Notes under the pieces: model-generated
Told to the model about the DNA's origin: nothing
What the model saw: only the letters and a program-made list of their open reading frames with translations
Databases searched by the model: none
Made by a program: the position numbers and the translations under genes
In this document: in pieces, positions 27,771-37,824 of the stretch
Position numbering within the stretch: position 1 is the first letter of the stretch
How the letters are laid out: each line of letters starts with the position of its first letter
Origin: Sphingobacteriales bacterium
GTDB taxonomy: Bacteria > Bacteroidota > Bacteroidia > Chitinophagales > UBA2359
Direction: 5' to 3'
Length of the DNA stretch: 64,000 bases
Assembly: GCA_016706405.1 (NCBI GenBank)
Contig: JADJJT010000002.1
Coordinates: 372,001 to 436,000, forward strand

Positions 27771-30700
27771 ATGCGTACTTTATTACTTGTTTTTTGTTTT
27801 GTTTTATGTTTTTTAGGCTTGAACCAAGCAACTATTCAGGCTCAAATTATTGAAAAAGGCGATACCATTGAAGTGCAAACCTTTACATGGGATATGCCAA
27901 GCCCCCCCGGAAAAGGCTATAACACAAGCGCCTACAAAGGCTCGTTTGCCTTTCCGCCTGCCCAAGACTACGAGCGGGTAATTATGCAGCACCATATTAA
28001 ATGCGACCCCAAAACCGAAGCCGATGACAATGATTGTGGAGAATGGGACTACCTTACTTGGACAAACCTTATTGACTCGACTGGCAAGTTTGACAGCACA
28101 CGCCGCACACAAGTAAATTTTACCGTCAATAACGCAACCCCCGACTCGTTTGCGTACACCACAAAAACGCAATATACTAATATTTACGAGTGGCAAAACT
28201 ATATTGCAACTGATAATAATACCGTAACCGCATCGGCCAAAATTGGCACAAACAGCCAAACAGATACTATGGCAATTGGCGATGTGCGCTTTCAAACCTT
28301 ATGGCAGGCTTACGAACTTACAAACGCCGGACTTACCGCCGGGCAAATTTTAGAATTATTGCTTGAAACAGGCAATAAAACACTGCCAGTTACCCCCTTG
28401 GTTATACGCATTAAACAAACAACAGCCAGCGACTTAAACAGTAATCAATTAGAAGATGCCGCAGGCTTTACAGAAGTTTATAGACGAAATACCATGTTAA
28501 TATCCGGATGGAACAAACTACAATTTACAACCCCATTTGACTGGGATGGCACCTCGAACTTAATTATTGAGTTTGCCTATCGCAACAACGATACCGACCC
28601 CTATACCCAATTTTATGGCGACCTAATGACCGATTTTAATAGTGCCGCCGTAGTTTTAGGCAAAGATGGTTGTATAGAGTTTGGCGGTGGCAGCGACAAA
28701 TTGCTACTTCCGGATAATGCCTTAAACGATATTAAAGACGAAATTACCATAGCTTTTTGGGCCTACGGCGACCCTAAATCTCAACCCCAAGATGCCTCGA
28801 TATTTGAGGGCATTAATAATAAAGGACAGCGTGTTTTAAATATACACGCTCCGTGGAGCAATGGCAATATTTATTGGGATGCCGGCAGCGACAACAACGG
28901 CGGCTACGACCGGATAGAAAAAAATGCCAGTACTCAAAACTACGAAGGACAATGGAACCATTGGGCTTTTGTAAAAAATACAGCTACCGGCAAAATGGAA
29001 ATTTACCTTAATGGCACCTTGTGGCATAGCGGCACTAATAAAAAATTAACCATGGAGGGCATTACTAAGTTTCAAATGGGGGCAGCAATTACCTATAAAG
29101 GCCCTTATAATGGCCGAATTAACGAGTTTGCAATTTGGAACAAAGCCCTTGACCAAACAACTATTGCCAACTATATGTACCACAGCTTAGATGCAAACCA
29201 TCCATTTGCAGCAAATTTACAAGTTTATTATCCTTTTAACGAAACCACAGGGCTTACAGCTACAGATGCTTCGGGTAATAAAAATGATGCTACTTTAATT
29301 GGATACCCACAATGGCGCAGTTTGCACCCTACGCAACTATATGCCAACGTGAATTTAACCAATTGGCGGCCTCAAATTCAATTGGGTATGGGCCAGTTTT
29401 TATCAGATGTAGGGCAAGATTTAGCTTATGCTGAGGGCTCAGAAGTGGACCCGGTTATGGTAACATTGTACGAAAATGAAACTACTAACGCCATTATTTT
29501 AGACAATGACCCCAAGCACCCCAATAAACCCACCCAAACCTTTTACGCATGGCCATCGGGCTACACGTATAATTACGATAATTTTGGAAACAAACTCGAC
29601 TCGGTTGCCATTCCCGCCGAAGCTACCCTTGTACGCAAAGATGGCGTTTACTATAGCCCCGTTGTAACCTTTGAAATAGGCCGACAAATTACCCCCTATG
29701 GCATTCAACTCGATTTGGGCGATGGCTTTTTATGGGAAACCGATGTGACAGATTACGCACCATTGCTTAGAGACCAAGTCTATTTAACCGCCGGAAATGG
29801 ACAGGAACTACTTGACCTAAAATTCATTTTCATTAAAGGTAAACCAGCTCGCAAAGTAGTAGGTATTAAAAATCTATATCAGGGAAGCTACGATTATGGC
29901 GCTATGATAGAAGACAAACAAATGCAGCCTGTTAATATCCCTTTGTCAGCTCAAGCTAAACAATTCCGGATAAAAACCCGTACATCGGGGCATGGTTTTG
30001 GCAATAACAACGAAAACTGCGCCGAATTTTGTAAAAAATCTCATTATATAGATATTAACGACTCGCAAAAATTTAAATGGGATGTATGGCGGCTTTGTGC
30101 CACCAACCCCATTTATCCGCAGGGCGGAACTTGGGTTTACGACCGCGGCGGCTGGTGCCCCGGCGATATTGTGCCCGATTATAACTGGGAGCTTACCCCC
30201 TTTGTAACTCCAGGAGAAACCGTAAAAATTGACTACCGCATACAAAAAGCAAGCTTAGCCCCTTTTGGAAATTATCATCAAACGGTGCAGCTAATAAGCT
30301 ACGAACAAGCCAACCATGCCCTCGATGTGGCAATGGTAGATATAATTAAACCCAGCAATAAAGATTATTATAAGCGTAAAAATCCAACCTGCGGCAACCC
30401 ACTAATTCGCATACGCAACAACGGCTCCGAAACACTTACTTCGGCACTCATCGAATATGGCGTTGAAAAAGATGACAACGGCTTTGCTGTTACTTTTCCG
30501 TGTTGGCATCGTTGGGAAGGCACCCTTAAACCCTACGAAGAAACTGACGTTGAACTGCCTTTGTTGAACTGGACAAATTTAAATCCGGATAAACCGGTAT
30601 TTTGGGCTAAAGTATTCGAACCAAATTATGGTATTGACGAAGATACACTTAACAATAAAATTTATTCGCCCTTTAGTTTGCCACCGCGTTACGAAACTGG

Positions 30701-31370
30701 CATGTCGTTAAATTTTAAAACCAATAGTGCCGCCTCACAAAACTTTATTACTGTAACCAATGATAAAGCTGAAGTGGTGTACGAAAAAGCCAGCCTAACC
30801 AATAATAAAACCTATACCGAAAAACTTACCCTCGATAACGGTTGCTACGAATTATATGTAGCCGATAGCGGCGAAAATGGGCTTTCGTGGTGGGCTGCCT
30901 CAAGCGAGGGCAATGGATGGTTTAAACTTAAAGACCCTCAAGCGCAAGATTATGTTTATTTTAAACCCACACCCGGCTCGGCACCGCAGGCCGGCTTTGA
31001 CCCCGATTTTGGTGCCGAAATAAGGCATTGGTTTACCATTGGTTATACAATGGGCGAAGAGTTTAATAATATCGAATGTAAAAATACTACCGGAATTAAC
31101 AACGCAATTAGTCAGCAAGGTGGATTGATGCTTAACTTAAATCCTAACCCCACACAAGGCCTTAGCGTAGCTACCATTACCCAAACCACCCCACAAGAAG
31201 GCACAATACAAGTTTTTGATGTACAAGGCCGTGTTTTACACCAAAATAACCTGCCCGCACAAACAATATTTGTTCAACCTTTGCAGTTGCCTAATGTTGC
31301 CGGCATGTACTATGTACAAATTACCACACAAACCCAAACCCTGCGCCAAACGATTATAGTAAATAGGTAA
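27771..31370 (+). CDS. Secreted PNGase F-like protein with LamG insertion and T9SS sorting domain
   Basis: A 1199-residue secreted protein. Signal peptide (1-25, ending IQAQ). An N-terminal PNGase F-like segment includes YERVIMQHHIKCDP and CGEWDYLTWTN. A LamG/concanavalin-like domain (about 295-475) includes KLLLPDNALNDIKDEITIAFWAYG, QWNHWAFVKN and GRINEFAIWNKALD. A PNGase F C-domain-like segment (about 735-850) includes GHGFGNNNENCAEF, NPIYPQGGTWVYDRGGWCPGD. The last ~80 residues are a type A T9SS tail (LNLNPNPTQGLSVATI...TIIVNR). PNGase F cleaves N-linked glycans from asparagine; activity here is inferred from fold marks only. It may release oligosaccharides from eukaryotic glycoproteins for feeding. 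Confidence 0.82.
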   Translation: MRTLLLVFCFVLCFLGLNQATIQAQIIEKGDTIEVQTFTWDMPSPPGKGYNTSAYKGSFAFPPAQDYERVIMQHHIKCDPKTEADDNDCGEWDYLTWTNLIDSTGKFDSTRRTQVNFTVNNATPDSFAYTTKTQYTNIYEWQNYIATDNNTVTASAKIGTNSQTDTMAIGDVRFQTLWQAYELTNAGLTAGQILELLLETGNKTLPVTPLVIRIKQTTASDLNSNQLEDAAGFTEVYRRNTMLISGWNKLQFTTPFDWDGTSNLIIEFAYRNNDTDPYTQFYGDLMTDFNSAAVVLGKDGCIEFGGGSDKLLLPDNALNDIKDEITIAFWAYGDPKSQPQDASIFEGINNKGQRVLNIHAPWSNGNIYWDAGSDNNGGYDRIEKNASTQNYEGQWNHWAFVKNTATGKMEIYLNGTLWHSGTNKKLTMEGITKFQMGAAITYKGPYNGRINEFAIWNKALDQTTIANYMYHSLDANHPFAANLQVYYPFNETTGLTATDASGNKNDATLIGYPQWRSLHPTQLYANVNLTNWRPQIQLGMGQFLSDVGQDLAYAEGSEVDPVMVTLYENETTNAIILDNDPKHPNKPTQTFYAWPSGYTYNYDNFGNKLDSVAIPAEATLVRKDGVYYSPVVTFEIGRQITPYGIQLDLGDGFLWETDVTDYAPLLRDQVYLTAGNGQELLDLKFIFIKGKPARKVVGIKNLYQGSYDYGAMIEDKQMQPVNIPLSAQAKQFRIKTRTSGHGFGNNNENCAEFCKKSHYIDINDSQKFKWDVWRLCATNPIYPQGGTWVYDRGGWCPGDIVPDYNWELTPFVTPGETVKIDYRIQKASLAPFGNYHQTVQLISYEQANHALDVAMVDIIKPSNKDYYKRKNPTCGNPLIRIRNNGSETLTSALIEYGVEKDDNGFAVTFPCWHRWEGTLKPYEETDVELPLLNWTNLNPDKPVFWAKVFEPNYGIDEDTLNNKIYSPFSLPPRYETGMSLNFKTNSAASQNFITVTNDKAEVVYEKASLTNNKTYTEKLTLDNGCYELYVADSGENGLSWWAASSEGNGWFKLKDPQAQDYVYFKPTPGSAPQAGFDPDFGAEIRHWFTIGYTMGEEFNNIECKNTTGINNAISQQGGLMLNLNPNPTQGLSVATITQTTPQEGTIQVFDVQGRVLHQNNLPAQTIFVQPLQLPNVAGMYYVQITTQTQTLRQTIIVNR

Positions 31371-31414
31371 GACCTTCTTTTGACCAGCATTGAAAAATTG
31401 ACACCTAAAGATAC

Positions 31415-31476
31415 AAATATATTAGAGGATGTAATTGTTTTATCAGCTATGAACTCTAATATATTTGATCTCTTTT
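31415..31476 (+). terminator. Hairpin after the PNGase F-like gene
   Basis: AAATATATTAGAG (31415-31427) and CTCTAATATATTT (31454-31466) are perfect 13-bp complements around a 26-base loop; GATCTCTTTTTT follows. AT-rich, so a moderate terminator. Confidence 0.6.
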
Positions 31477-31546
31477 TTGATGTATTATCTTCTTTTAATA
31501 TCCGGATATTGTAAAAGAAAATTCATAAATAATATTTAATACATTT

Positions 31547-32187
31547 ATGCGGCAGTTTTGGCTGAGTCCACCGCAATGGCTTCGAAACTATGTTTTGCCT
31601 AAAGCCATTTTTACGGGCAAGGTACCGTCAAACAGTGTAAAGCCACCACTGTATTTAACTTTTGACGATGGCCCTAATCCAAACGTAACGCCACAGATAT
31701 TAAGTATTTTAGCGCAATACCAAGCTAAAGCCACTTTTTTTTGTATAGGCCGGCAAGTCGAGCAATTTCAAGATGTTTTTAATGAGGTAGTTAAAAATGA
31801 CCACGCGGTAGGCAATCATAGCTACCAGCACCAGCAGTGGCTGTGGTTAAACCCTAAGGCGTATTTAGCCGATATTGCACGATGTAACAATATTTTTACT
31901 ACCAATTTGCATCGCCCACCTTTTGGGCGCATTACCCCACAAATAATAAGTTGGCTCGCAAAAAAAGGTAATCCGCACAAAAAACAGTTTTATGGCATGT
32001 AATGCCCGGCGATTTTTTACCCAACCAGCACCCTCAAACACTTTTTAACAGATTAATACCATATATAAAACCGGGCGCTATTATTACCCTTCACGATAAT
32101 GCCCAAAGCCAACAACAAGTATTGCCACTGCTAAAACTAATATTAAATAATTACGCTGATGATTATTTGTTCGAGGCCTTATATTGA
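31547..32187 (+). CDS. Polysaccharide deacetylase, frameshifted at an A run near 31979
   Basis: Two frames (31547-32002 and up to 32187) combine to a 213-residue NodB-homology (CE4) protein once one A is added to the A6 run at 31979-31984; the join then reads GNPHKKTVLWHVMPGDFL. Motifs: TFDDGPNP (catalytic base and metal Asp), NHSYQH (metal His pair), RPPFG, and ITLHDN. It deacetylates a GlcNAc polymer or peptidoglycan. It lacks an obvious signal peptide. The break is a single base in a homopolymer, so sequence error is the simplest explanation; otherwise the protein loses its LHD motif. Confidence 0.8.
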
Positions 32188-32655
32188 GTTCTATCTGTTT
32201 GACTCTATACCTTTATTGTATGCTTGAATAAAAGAAGTAAATTTTGCCTATTATTCATTTATCCGGAAAAATAAATACTATCCGGAAAAATCAAAAAATT
32301 TTTAATCTCACACAATAAATAAAAAACAATCGCGTTAAATAAGGTGAAAACACATAAAGTAAGGTTCAATTAATGCTTATGATGGTGTTAAACGCAAAAA
32401 TGTCGGGTAGGCAACTAAACGAAATTTTATCAAGATAGTAAAACTTGTTAGAGAAAGGCTTATATTTGCCGGCTTAAACTAAATTATACAAAATTACCTG
32501 TTAAAATTACTTGTTTTAGGCTTTTATCCGGAGATTTTGACCGTTTTTAACTTTAAGTTCTAATTACAAAGAAAAAAAAGAATTGTATTGCCATTAAAAT
32601 TATTGGCATTTTTTCATAAATAAATTAAACACCAAAATTAAATACCTAATTAGGG
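32188..32655. other. Intergenic region upstream of gldJ
   Basis: About 470 bases. It contains three TCCGGA copies (two as a direct repeat TATCCGGAAAAAT at 32262 and 32279) and a -7 box TATATTTG at 32461-32468, implying a gldJ leader of about 185 bases. No gene or known RNA seen. Confidence 0.5.
32461..32468 (+). promoter_or_regulatory. -7 box (TATATTTG) for gldJ
   Basis: Exact TAnnTTTG match about 187 bases upstream of the gldJ ATG; TTG at 32445-32447 is the nearest -33-like element. Confidence 0.4.
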
Positions 32656-34146
32656 ATGAAACACGTTTTGAAAAGTACTTTTCTGCTAATGCTTATGTTA
32701 AGTTTGGCAGTTTCATACACATCGTGCAGCAAAAAAGGTGGCGGCGGAAGCAAGCAAACCTCATCTGCTACCGGGTGGAATTACAACGACCCCAAATGGG
32801 GCGGCTTTGAAGTAGCCGAGAAAAAAGAACAAAAAAACGGTCCGGGTTTAATACTCGTACCGGGCGGTACTTTTGTGATGGGTAATACCGAGCAAGACCT
32901 TATGTTTGAGTACCACAGTATTCCACGCAGGGTTACCGTATCTTCTTTTTATATGGACGAAACTGAAGTTGCCAATGTTCACTACCGCGAGTACATTTTT
33001 TGGCTAAACAAAACCTTTGGAGCATCGTTTCCTGAAATGGTTGAAAAAGCCAAACCCGACACCCTTTGCTGGTTAGACGAACTTACCTACAACGAACCCT
33101 ACGTTGAATATTATTTTCAGCACCCCGCGTATAATGACTACCCCGTGGTGGGTGTTACCTGGCTTCAAGCCCGCGAGTACTGTAAATGGCGCTCAGACAG
33201 GGTAAACGAATCGGAGTTGATTAAAGAGGGCATTATTGATTTTAGCCCCGAACAATCAGGTGCCGACCACTTTAATACCGAAGCCTACTTGTTAGGCCAA
33301 TACGAACCCATTGAAAAGAAAGGAATGAAAAACCTAAGCCCTAACGCCGAAAGCGAAACCCGCCGGGTGCGTTTTGACGATGGTATTTTATTGCCCGACT
33401 ACCGCCTGCCAACCGAAGCTGAATGGGAATATGCAGCCTTAGCCCAAATTGCCGAAGGCAAAGACGAAGAGCGTTATACCGACCGCAAAATGTATCCATG
33501 GGTAGGTAGCGGTGTGCGCTATGGCAAACATGGCAAATGGCACGGCGACATGATGGCTAACTTTAAACGCGGCGAAGGTGACTACATGGGTATTGCCGGC
33601 GCGTTAAACGATAATGCCGAAATTACTGCACCTGTTATTAGCTATGTACCAAACGATTTTGGCCTTTATAATATGGCAGGTAATGTTAGCGAATGGTGTT
33701 TAGACGTTTATCGTCCAATGACAAGCCAAGATGCCGGAGACTTTAACCCCTTCCGTGGTAATATCTTCACAGTTAAAGAAAAAGACGAAGAAGGTAAAGT
33801 TGCTCCTAAAGATAGTTTAGGTCGTATTAAATACCGCGAACTTACCGATGACGAATTGGGCAAACGCGACAATATTCGCAAGGCTAATGCTATTAATTAC
33901 CGCGATGGCGACAATGAATCAACTGCCTTATATGATACTGCAAGTACTTTAATTACCGATAAATCGCGCGTGTACAAAGGCGGCTCGTGGAAAGACCCCG
34001 CTTACTTTATGACACCCGGAACCCGCCGTTATATGGATGAAGATAAAAGCGGTGCTCACCTTGGTTTCCGCTGCGCTATGATTAGAGTGGGTAGCCCTGA
34101 TGGTAAAAAAATTAAAGCACCAAAAGTTAAAAAAGCTAAATTATAA
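32656..34146 (+). CDS. gldJ: Gliding motility lipoprotein GldJ (FGE/SUMF1-like)
   Basis: A 496-residue lipoprotein (lipobox SYTSC, C24). The mature N-terminus TGWNYNDPKWGGFEV is diagnostic of GldJ. The rest is a formylglycine-generating-enzyme-like fold: LILVPGGTFVMGNT, SSFYMDETEVANVHYREYI, DYPVVGVTWLQAREYCKWRS, RLPTEAEWEYAA, YNMAGNVSEWC, and the C-terminal YKGGSWKDPAYFMTPGTRRYMDEDKSGAHLGFRCAMI. It stabilises GldK and the T9SS in the periplasm and has no known enzyme activity. It stands apart from gldKLMN, ~3.7 kb upstream, with its own promoter and terminator. Confidence 0.9.
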   Translation: MKHVLKSTFLLMLMLSLAVSYTSCSKKGGGGSKQTSSATGWNYNDPKWGGFEVAEKKEQKNGPGLILVPGGTFVMGNTEQDLMFEYHSIPRRVTVSSFYMDETEVANVHYREYIFWLNKTFGASFPEMVEKAKPDTLCWLDELTYNEPYVEYYFQHPAYNDYPVVGVTWLQAREYCKWRSDRVNESELIKEGIIDFSPEQSGADHFNTEAYLLGQYEPIEKKGMKNLSPNAESETRRVRFDDGILLPDYRLPTEAEWEYAALAQIAEGKDEERYTDRKMYPWVGSGVRYGKHGKWHGDMMANFKRGEGDYMGIAGALNDNAEITAPVISYVPNDFGLYNMAGNVSEWCLDVYRPMTSQDAGDFNPFRGNIFTVKEKDEEGKVAPKDSLGRIKYRELTDDELGKRDNIRKANAINYRDGDNESTALYDTASTLITDKSRVYKGGSWKDPAYFMTPGTRRYMDEDKSGAHLGFRCAMIRVGSPDGKKIKAPKVKKAKL

Positions 34147-34191
34147 GCATAGCTTGTAATTGAAAACTTGTTTTTTTGTTTAATTAATTAT

Positions 34192-34230
34192 AGCCCTGTA
34201 AGCGTTCTTAATGTTTGCAGGGCTTTTTAT
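34192..34230 (+). terminator. Intrinsic terminator after gldJ
   Basis: AGCCCTG (34192-34198) pairs with CAGGGCT (34218-34224), extended by AA/TT, followed by TTTTTATTTG. Confidence 0.8.
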
Positions 34231-34314
34231 TTGAAAATATTCTAATTAGAAACTAATCCAACTATCTACAAATAAACTAATACCAAATTTCTAAAACAAT
34301 TTCAGCAAACATAT

Positions 34315-36480
34315 ATGAACCGCCTTGCCAACCAAACGAGTCCCTACTTATTGCAACATGCCCATAACCCTGTCAATTGGTATGCGTGGGGCGACGAAGC
34401 ATTAGAAGTGGCGCAACAAACTAACAAACCATTGCTGATAAGTATTGGCTACGCTGCCTGCCATTGGTGCCACGTAATGGAGCGCGAGTGCTTTGAAAAT
34501 GAACAAATTGCAGCCATTATGAACGAATATTTTGTTTGTATAAAAATTGACCGCGAAGAACGCCCCGACCTCGACCAAATATATATGGATGCTGTGCAAG
34601 CAATAACTGGCTCCGGAGGCTGGCCACTTAACTGCTTTGCTACGCCGCAAGGCCTGCCCTTTTATGGCGGAACTTATTTCCCTCCTACTCCCCGCTGGGG
34701 CAAGCCCGACTGGCCAAGTGTGCTGCTTCACATGCACAACGCCTGGCAAAACCAAAACGAAGTAGTTTTGCAACAAGCCAACCAAATTGCCGCACATATT
34801 ACTACCGATACCGCTTTAAAAATTAATAGCAATGAGGCCAATAATTTACCATCATCAGCCCATTATGAATACAATAACGAAGTAAAAAATGCCCAAACCA
34901 ACCAAAAAATAGCTGCAAATATTGCGCGTCAATTCGATACCCAAGCAGGCGGTTTTGGTTCGGCGCCTAAGTTCCCAAGCACCATGGCTATTAATTGGTT
35001 GCAACTTTATTATATGACTACACTAAGAGAGTCACTTTTGCAACATGCAAGCTTTTCGTTGCAAGCTATGAGCAGTGGCGGCATTTGCGACCATTTAGGA
35101 GGTGGTTTTGCCCGCTATGCCGTTGATAAATATTGGATTGTACCGCACTTCGAAAAAATGCTGTACGACAATGCACTATTAATAAATGTACTAATTCAAG
35201 ACTATTTAATTACAAAAAATGAATTAATGCTACAAGTTGCCGAACAAACCTTTTCTTTTATGCAGCGCGATTTGGGCGGCACTGAAAATGCAGCATTTTT
35301 TGCATCGATTGATGCCGACTCAGAAGGGCAGGAGGGCAAATTTTATGTTTGGCAAAAAAATGAAATTGAAGCTATTTTAGGTCAAGACAAGGCTCAAATT
35401 TATTGCCAATGTTATAATATTACTAAACAAGGCAACTGGGAGGGTACAAATATTTTACACCTTACCCAATCATGGGAACAATTAGCAAAACAAACACAAA
35501 CAACGCAAACGCATTTGCAAACGTTAATTAAACAATGTAACCAACAATTATGGTTACACCGAGCGCAAAGAGCGCATCCGGCATTAGACGATAAAATAAT
35601 ATTAGCATGGAATGCTTTAGCCATATCGGCAACTGCTGCCTTGGCGGCTGCCACCAATAACAACTACTACCATAAACAGTTGCAGCGGCAAATCGCCTTT
35701 GTATTGCAGGTTTTTAAAAAACAGCCGATTAACCAATGGCAGTTATATCATGTTTATACCAAAGGACAAGCAGCATATTGCGCTTTTTTAGACGACTACG
35801 CCTTGCTAATTGCCGCCTTAATAGATGCCTACCAGGTATTATTTGATATTGAATTACTTGAAAATGCTAAAGCACTAACCGAACATGTTTTGCAAAATTT
35901 TGCCGACCAAAATACAGGTAGTCCCCTGCTTTTTTATACTCCAATATACCAAACCGATGCTGTATTGCGCAAAAAAGAAATATATGATGGCGCAACACCC
36001 TCGGGAAACAGCACCATGGCACTCAATTTACTCCGGATGAGTTTTTTTACCGGAAACATCAGTTGGCGCCAACAATCGTTGCAAATGGTGCAAGCAGTAG
36101 AGGCGGCGATTATAGAACATCCTGCCAGTTTTGGGCAATGGGCAACAGTTTTATTGCAACACACAACCACAATCTTTGAAATTGTAGTCTCGGGCCCCAA
36201 CGCATTAACGCTTGCAGCCGAAATAAATACTTTATATTTACCTAATAAAATAATGATGGTAAACAATAGTCAATACAAAGATGAAGAAACAAGAATTAAC
36301 AACTCACCTGAAAGCAAGCTAAAAAAATCCGGAAAAATAACAGAAACCCAAAATTGGCCTTTATTAGATGGCAGGTATCATCCGGAAGAAACACATATTT
36401 ATGTTTGCCATAATTATGCTTGTCAAATGCCAGTAGCCGACATTTATGCGTTTAAAAAACAAATTAATTATTCTTTATAG
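34315..36480 (+). CDS. DUF255 thioredoxin-domain protein (YyaL/SPATA20 family)
   Basis: A 721-residue cytosolic protein. The N-terminal thioredoxin-like DUF255 domain has NRLANQTSPYLLQHAHNPVNWYAW and the active-site motif AACHWCHVM (C49, C52), then the GGWPLNCF and FYGGTYFPP signatures. The rest is an (alpha/alpha) toroid-like region (GGGFARYAVDKYWIVPHFEKMLYDNA, FFASIDADSEGQEGKFYVW). Family members are widespread and poorly understood. The extra ~40 residues near the C-terminus (NNSQYKDEETRINNSPESKLKKSGKITETQNW) are low complexity. It has no link to the flanking gld genes that I can see. Confidence 0.88.
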   Translation: MNRLANQTSPYLLQHAHNPVNWYAWGDEALEVAQQTNKPLLISIGYAACHWCHVMERECFENEQIAAIMNEYFVCIKIDREERPDLDQIYMDAVQAITGSGGWPLNCFATPQGLPFYGGTYFPPTPRWGKPDWPSVLLHMHNAWQNQNEVVLQQANQIAAHITTDTALKINSNEANNLPSSAHYEYNNEVKNAQTNQKIAANIARQFDTQAGGFGSAPKFPSTMAINWLQLYYMTTLRESLLQHASFSLQAMSSGGICDHLGGGFARYAVDKYWIVPHFEKMLYDNALLINVLIQDYLITKNELMLQVAEQTFSFMQRDLGGTENAAFFASIDADSEGQEGKFYVWQKNEIEAILGQDKAQIYCQCYNITKQGNWEGTNILHLTQSWEQLAKQTQTTQTHLQTLIKQCNQQLWLHRAQRAHPALDDKIILAWNALAISATAALAAATNNNYYHKQLQRQIAFVLQVFKKQPINQWQLYHVYTKGQAAYCAFLDDYALLIAALIDAYQVLFDIELLENAKALTEHVLQNFADQNTGSPLLFYTPIYQTDAVLRKKEIYDGATPSGNSTMALNLLRMSFFTGNISWRQQSLQMVQAVEAAIIEHPASFGQWATVLLQHTTTIFEIVVSGPNALTLAAEINTLYLPNKIMMVNNSQYKDEETRINNSPESKLKKSGKITETQNWPLLDGRYHPEETHIYVCHNYACQMPVADIYAFKKQINYSL

Positions 36481-36646
36481 CCCATGTACAGTTTGCAGCA
36501 CTTATATTTGACGTTATTTTTGAAACCAAAGAATTCCCATTTTGAACAAACGAAAAAGTTGCAAACCATTACTTTTTTAAAATTTTTAAAATTTTTGTAA
36601 AAAAGCACAATAAACAAATACTATCATCGTTTAAACAGTGTTAAAC

Positions 36647-37642
36647 ATGCAACTACACATTCGTTTCTTGTTTTTCAAGTGCCTACTGGTACTTTATTTG
36701 TTCTTTGCAAATTTGATAATAAAGGCGCAACAAGTGCCACAATACTCGCAAATGGCTTTACGCCCGGCATTGTTTAACCCAGCAGCCGTAAGTAATGCCC
36801 ATGCAATAAGTTTAGAGGGTTTGTTGAGAGGACAATGGACAGGTATTTCGGGTTGGCCGTTCTCGCAAACTGTTATGGCCAATATGCCCTTGCCCGGAAT
36901 TAGCAGCTACGGTGGTTTACTGCTTAGCAATGATAACGCAGGGGCTTTGCGCAGCACTAATTTTCAGCTGCGCTACGCTTATGCAAAAAAACTTCAGAAT
37001 AAGCAACGGTTGGCTTTTGGTATTGCTGGTGGTATTATGCAGGTTGGCTTAAATGGAGACGAACTTATTACACCCGATGGAAACTATTCTGGAAGTATAG
37101 ACCATATTGACCCCATTTTACCCGCCATTACTACTAACGCAGTTGCTTTTGAAGTAGGTGCTGGTGTATATTGGAATAACCAAAAATGGTATGCAGGTTT
37201 GACTACAGAAAGGGCAATAGCTACTAAAACAAGATTCAATTTTGAAAACGGTAACTTATTGCTTAAAAATCAACTTCACACTACCTTTAATGTAGGCACA
37301 GAGTTTTGGCTTACCAATATAATAACCTTACATCCTAACGCAGTAGTGAAAACCAATTTTAAAGTATTACAAACCGAGGCTTTGTTGATAGCTGCATTTT
37401 CAGAAATCTATCAGATAGGAATAGGATTTCGAGGCTATAACCCCAACAGTATTGATGCTTTTTTATTATACGGAGGTATTTTGTTAAATAAAAAATTATC
37501 TGTTGGTTATACATACGACATTACCTTGTCGGGGTTGCGCAATACTTCTTCAGGCTCGCACGAGTTGGGTATTAAATACCAAAAACCTTTATTATTTAAA
37601 TCGGCCAAGGGCAAAACTTTATATAATCCACGGTTTTTATAA
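36647..37642 (+). CDS. PorP/SprF family type IX secretion outer-membrane protein
   Basis: The ATG at 36647 gives 331 residues; a GTG three codons upstream is the alternative. Signal peptide (to about 25, IIKAQ), then QVPQYSQMALRPALFNPAAVSNAHAISLEGLLRGQWTGISGWP, the classic PorP/SprF opening, and the C-terminal LSVGYTYDITLSGLRNTSSGSHELGIKY with a final Leu. These 14-strand barrels help move particular cargo (SprF for SprB) through T9SS. It sits just upstream of gldK, as in many Bacteroidota. A second paralogue is at 56918-57862. Confidence 0.9.
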   Translation: MQLHIRFLFFKCLLVLYLFFANLIIKAQQVPQYSQMALRPALFNPAAVSNAHAISLEGLLRGQWTGISGWPFSQTVMANMPLPGISSYGGLLLSNDNAGALRSTNFQLRYAYAKKLQNKQRLAFGIAGGIMQVGLNGDELITPDGNYSGSIDHIDPILPAITTNAVAFEVGAGVYWNNQKWYAGLTTERAIATKTRFNFENGNLLLKNQLHTTFNVGTEFWLTNIITLHPNAVVKTNFKVLQTEALLIAAFSEIYQIGIGFRGYNPNSIDAFLLYGGILLNKKLSVGYTYDITLSGLRNTSSGSHELGIKYQKPLLFKSAKGKTLYNPRFL

Positions 37643-37824
37643 ACGAAATAGCATAAAAAATAATTTATTAAGATAGAAAAAGACGTGTAGGGAATAAAAA
37701 TTAATAAAATCCGGATAGTTTTTTTGAAAAAGTATAATTCAAGATATTAAAAACCGTATCTTTACACGTTTTTTTAGAAAAAAATCAAAATATAAACAAA
37801 TACAATTTTAAAACATAATTTCAC

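Noticed and set aside
32262..32291. Short direct repeat TATCCGGAAAAAT as a CRISPR-like repeat
   Set aside because: Only two copies 17 bases apart; part of the dispersed TCCGGA pattern.
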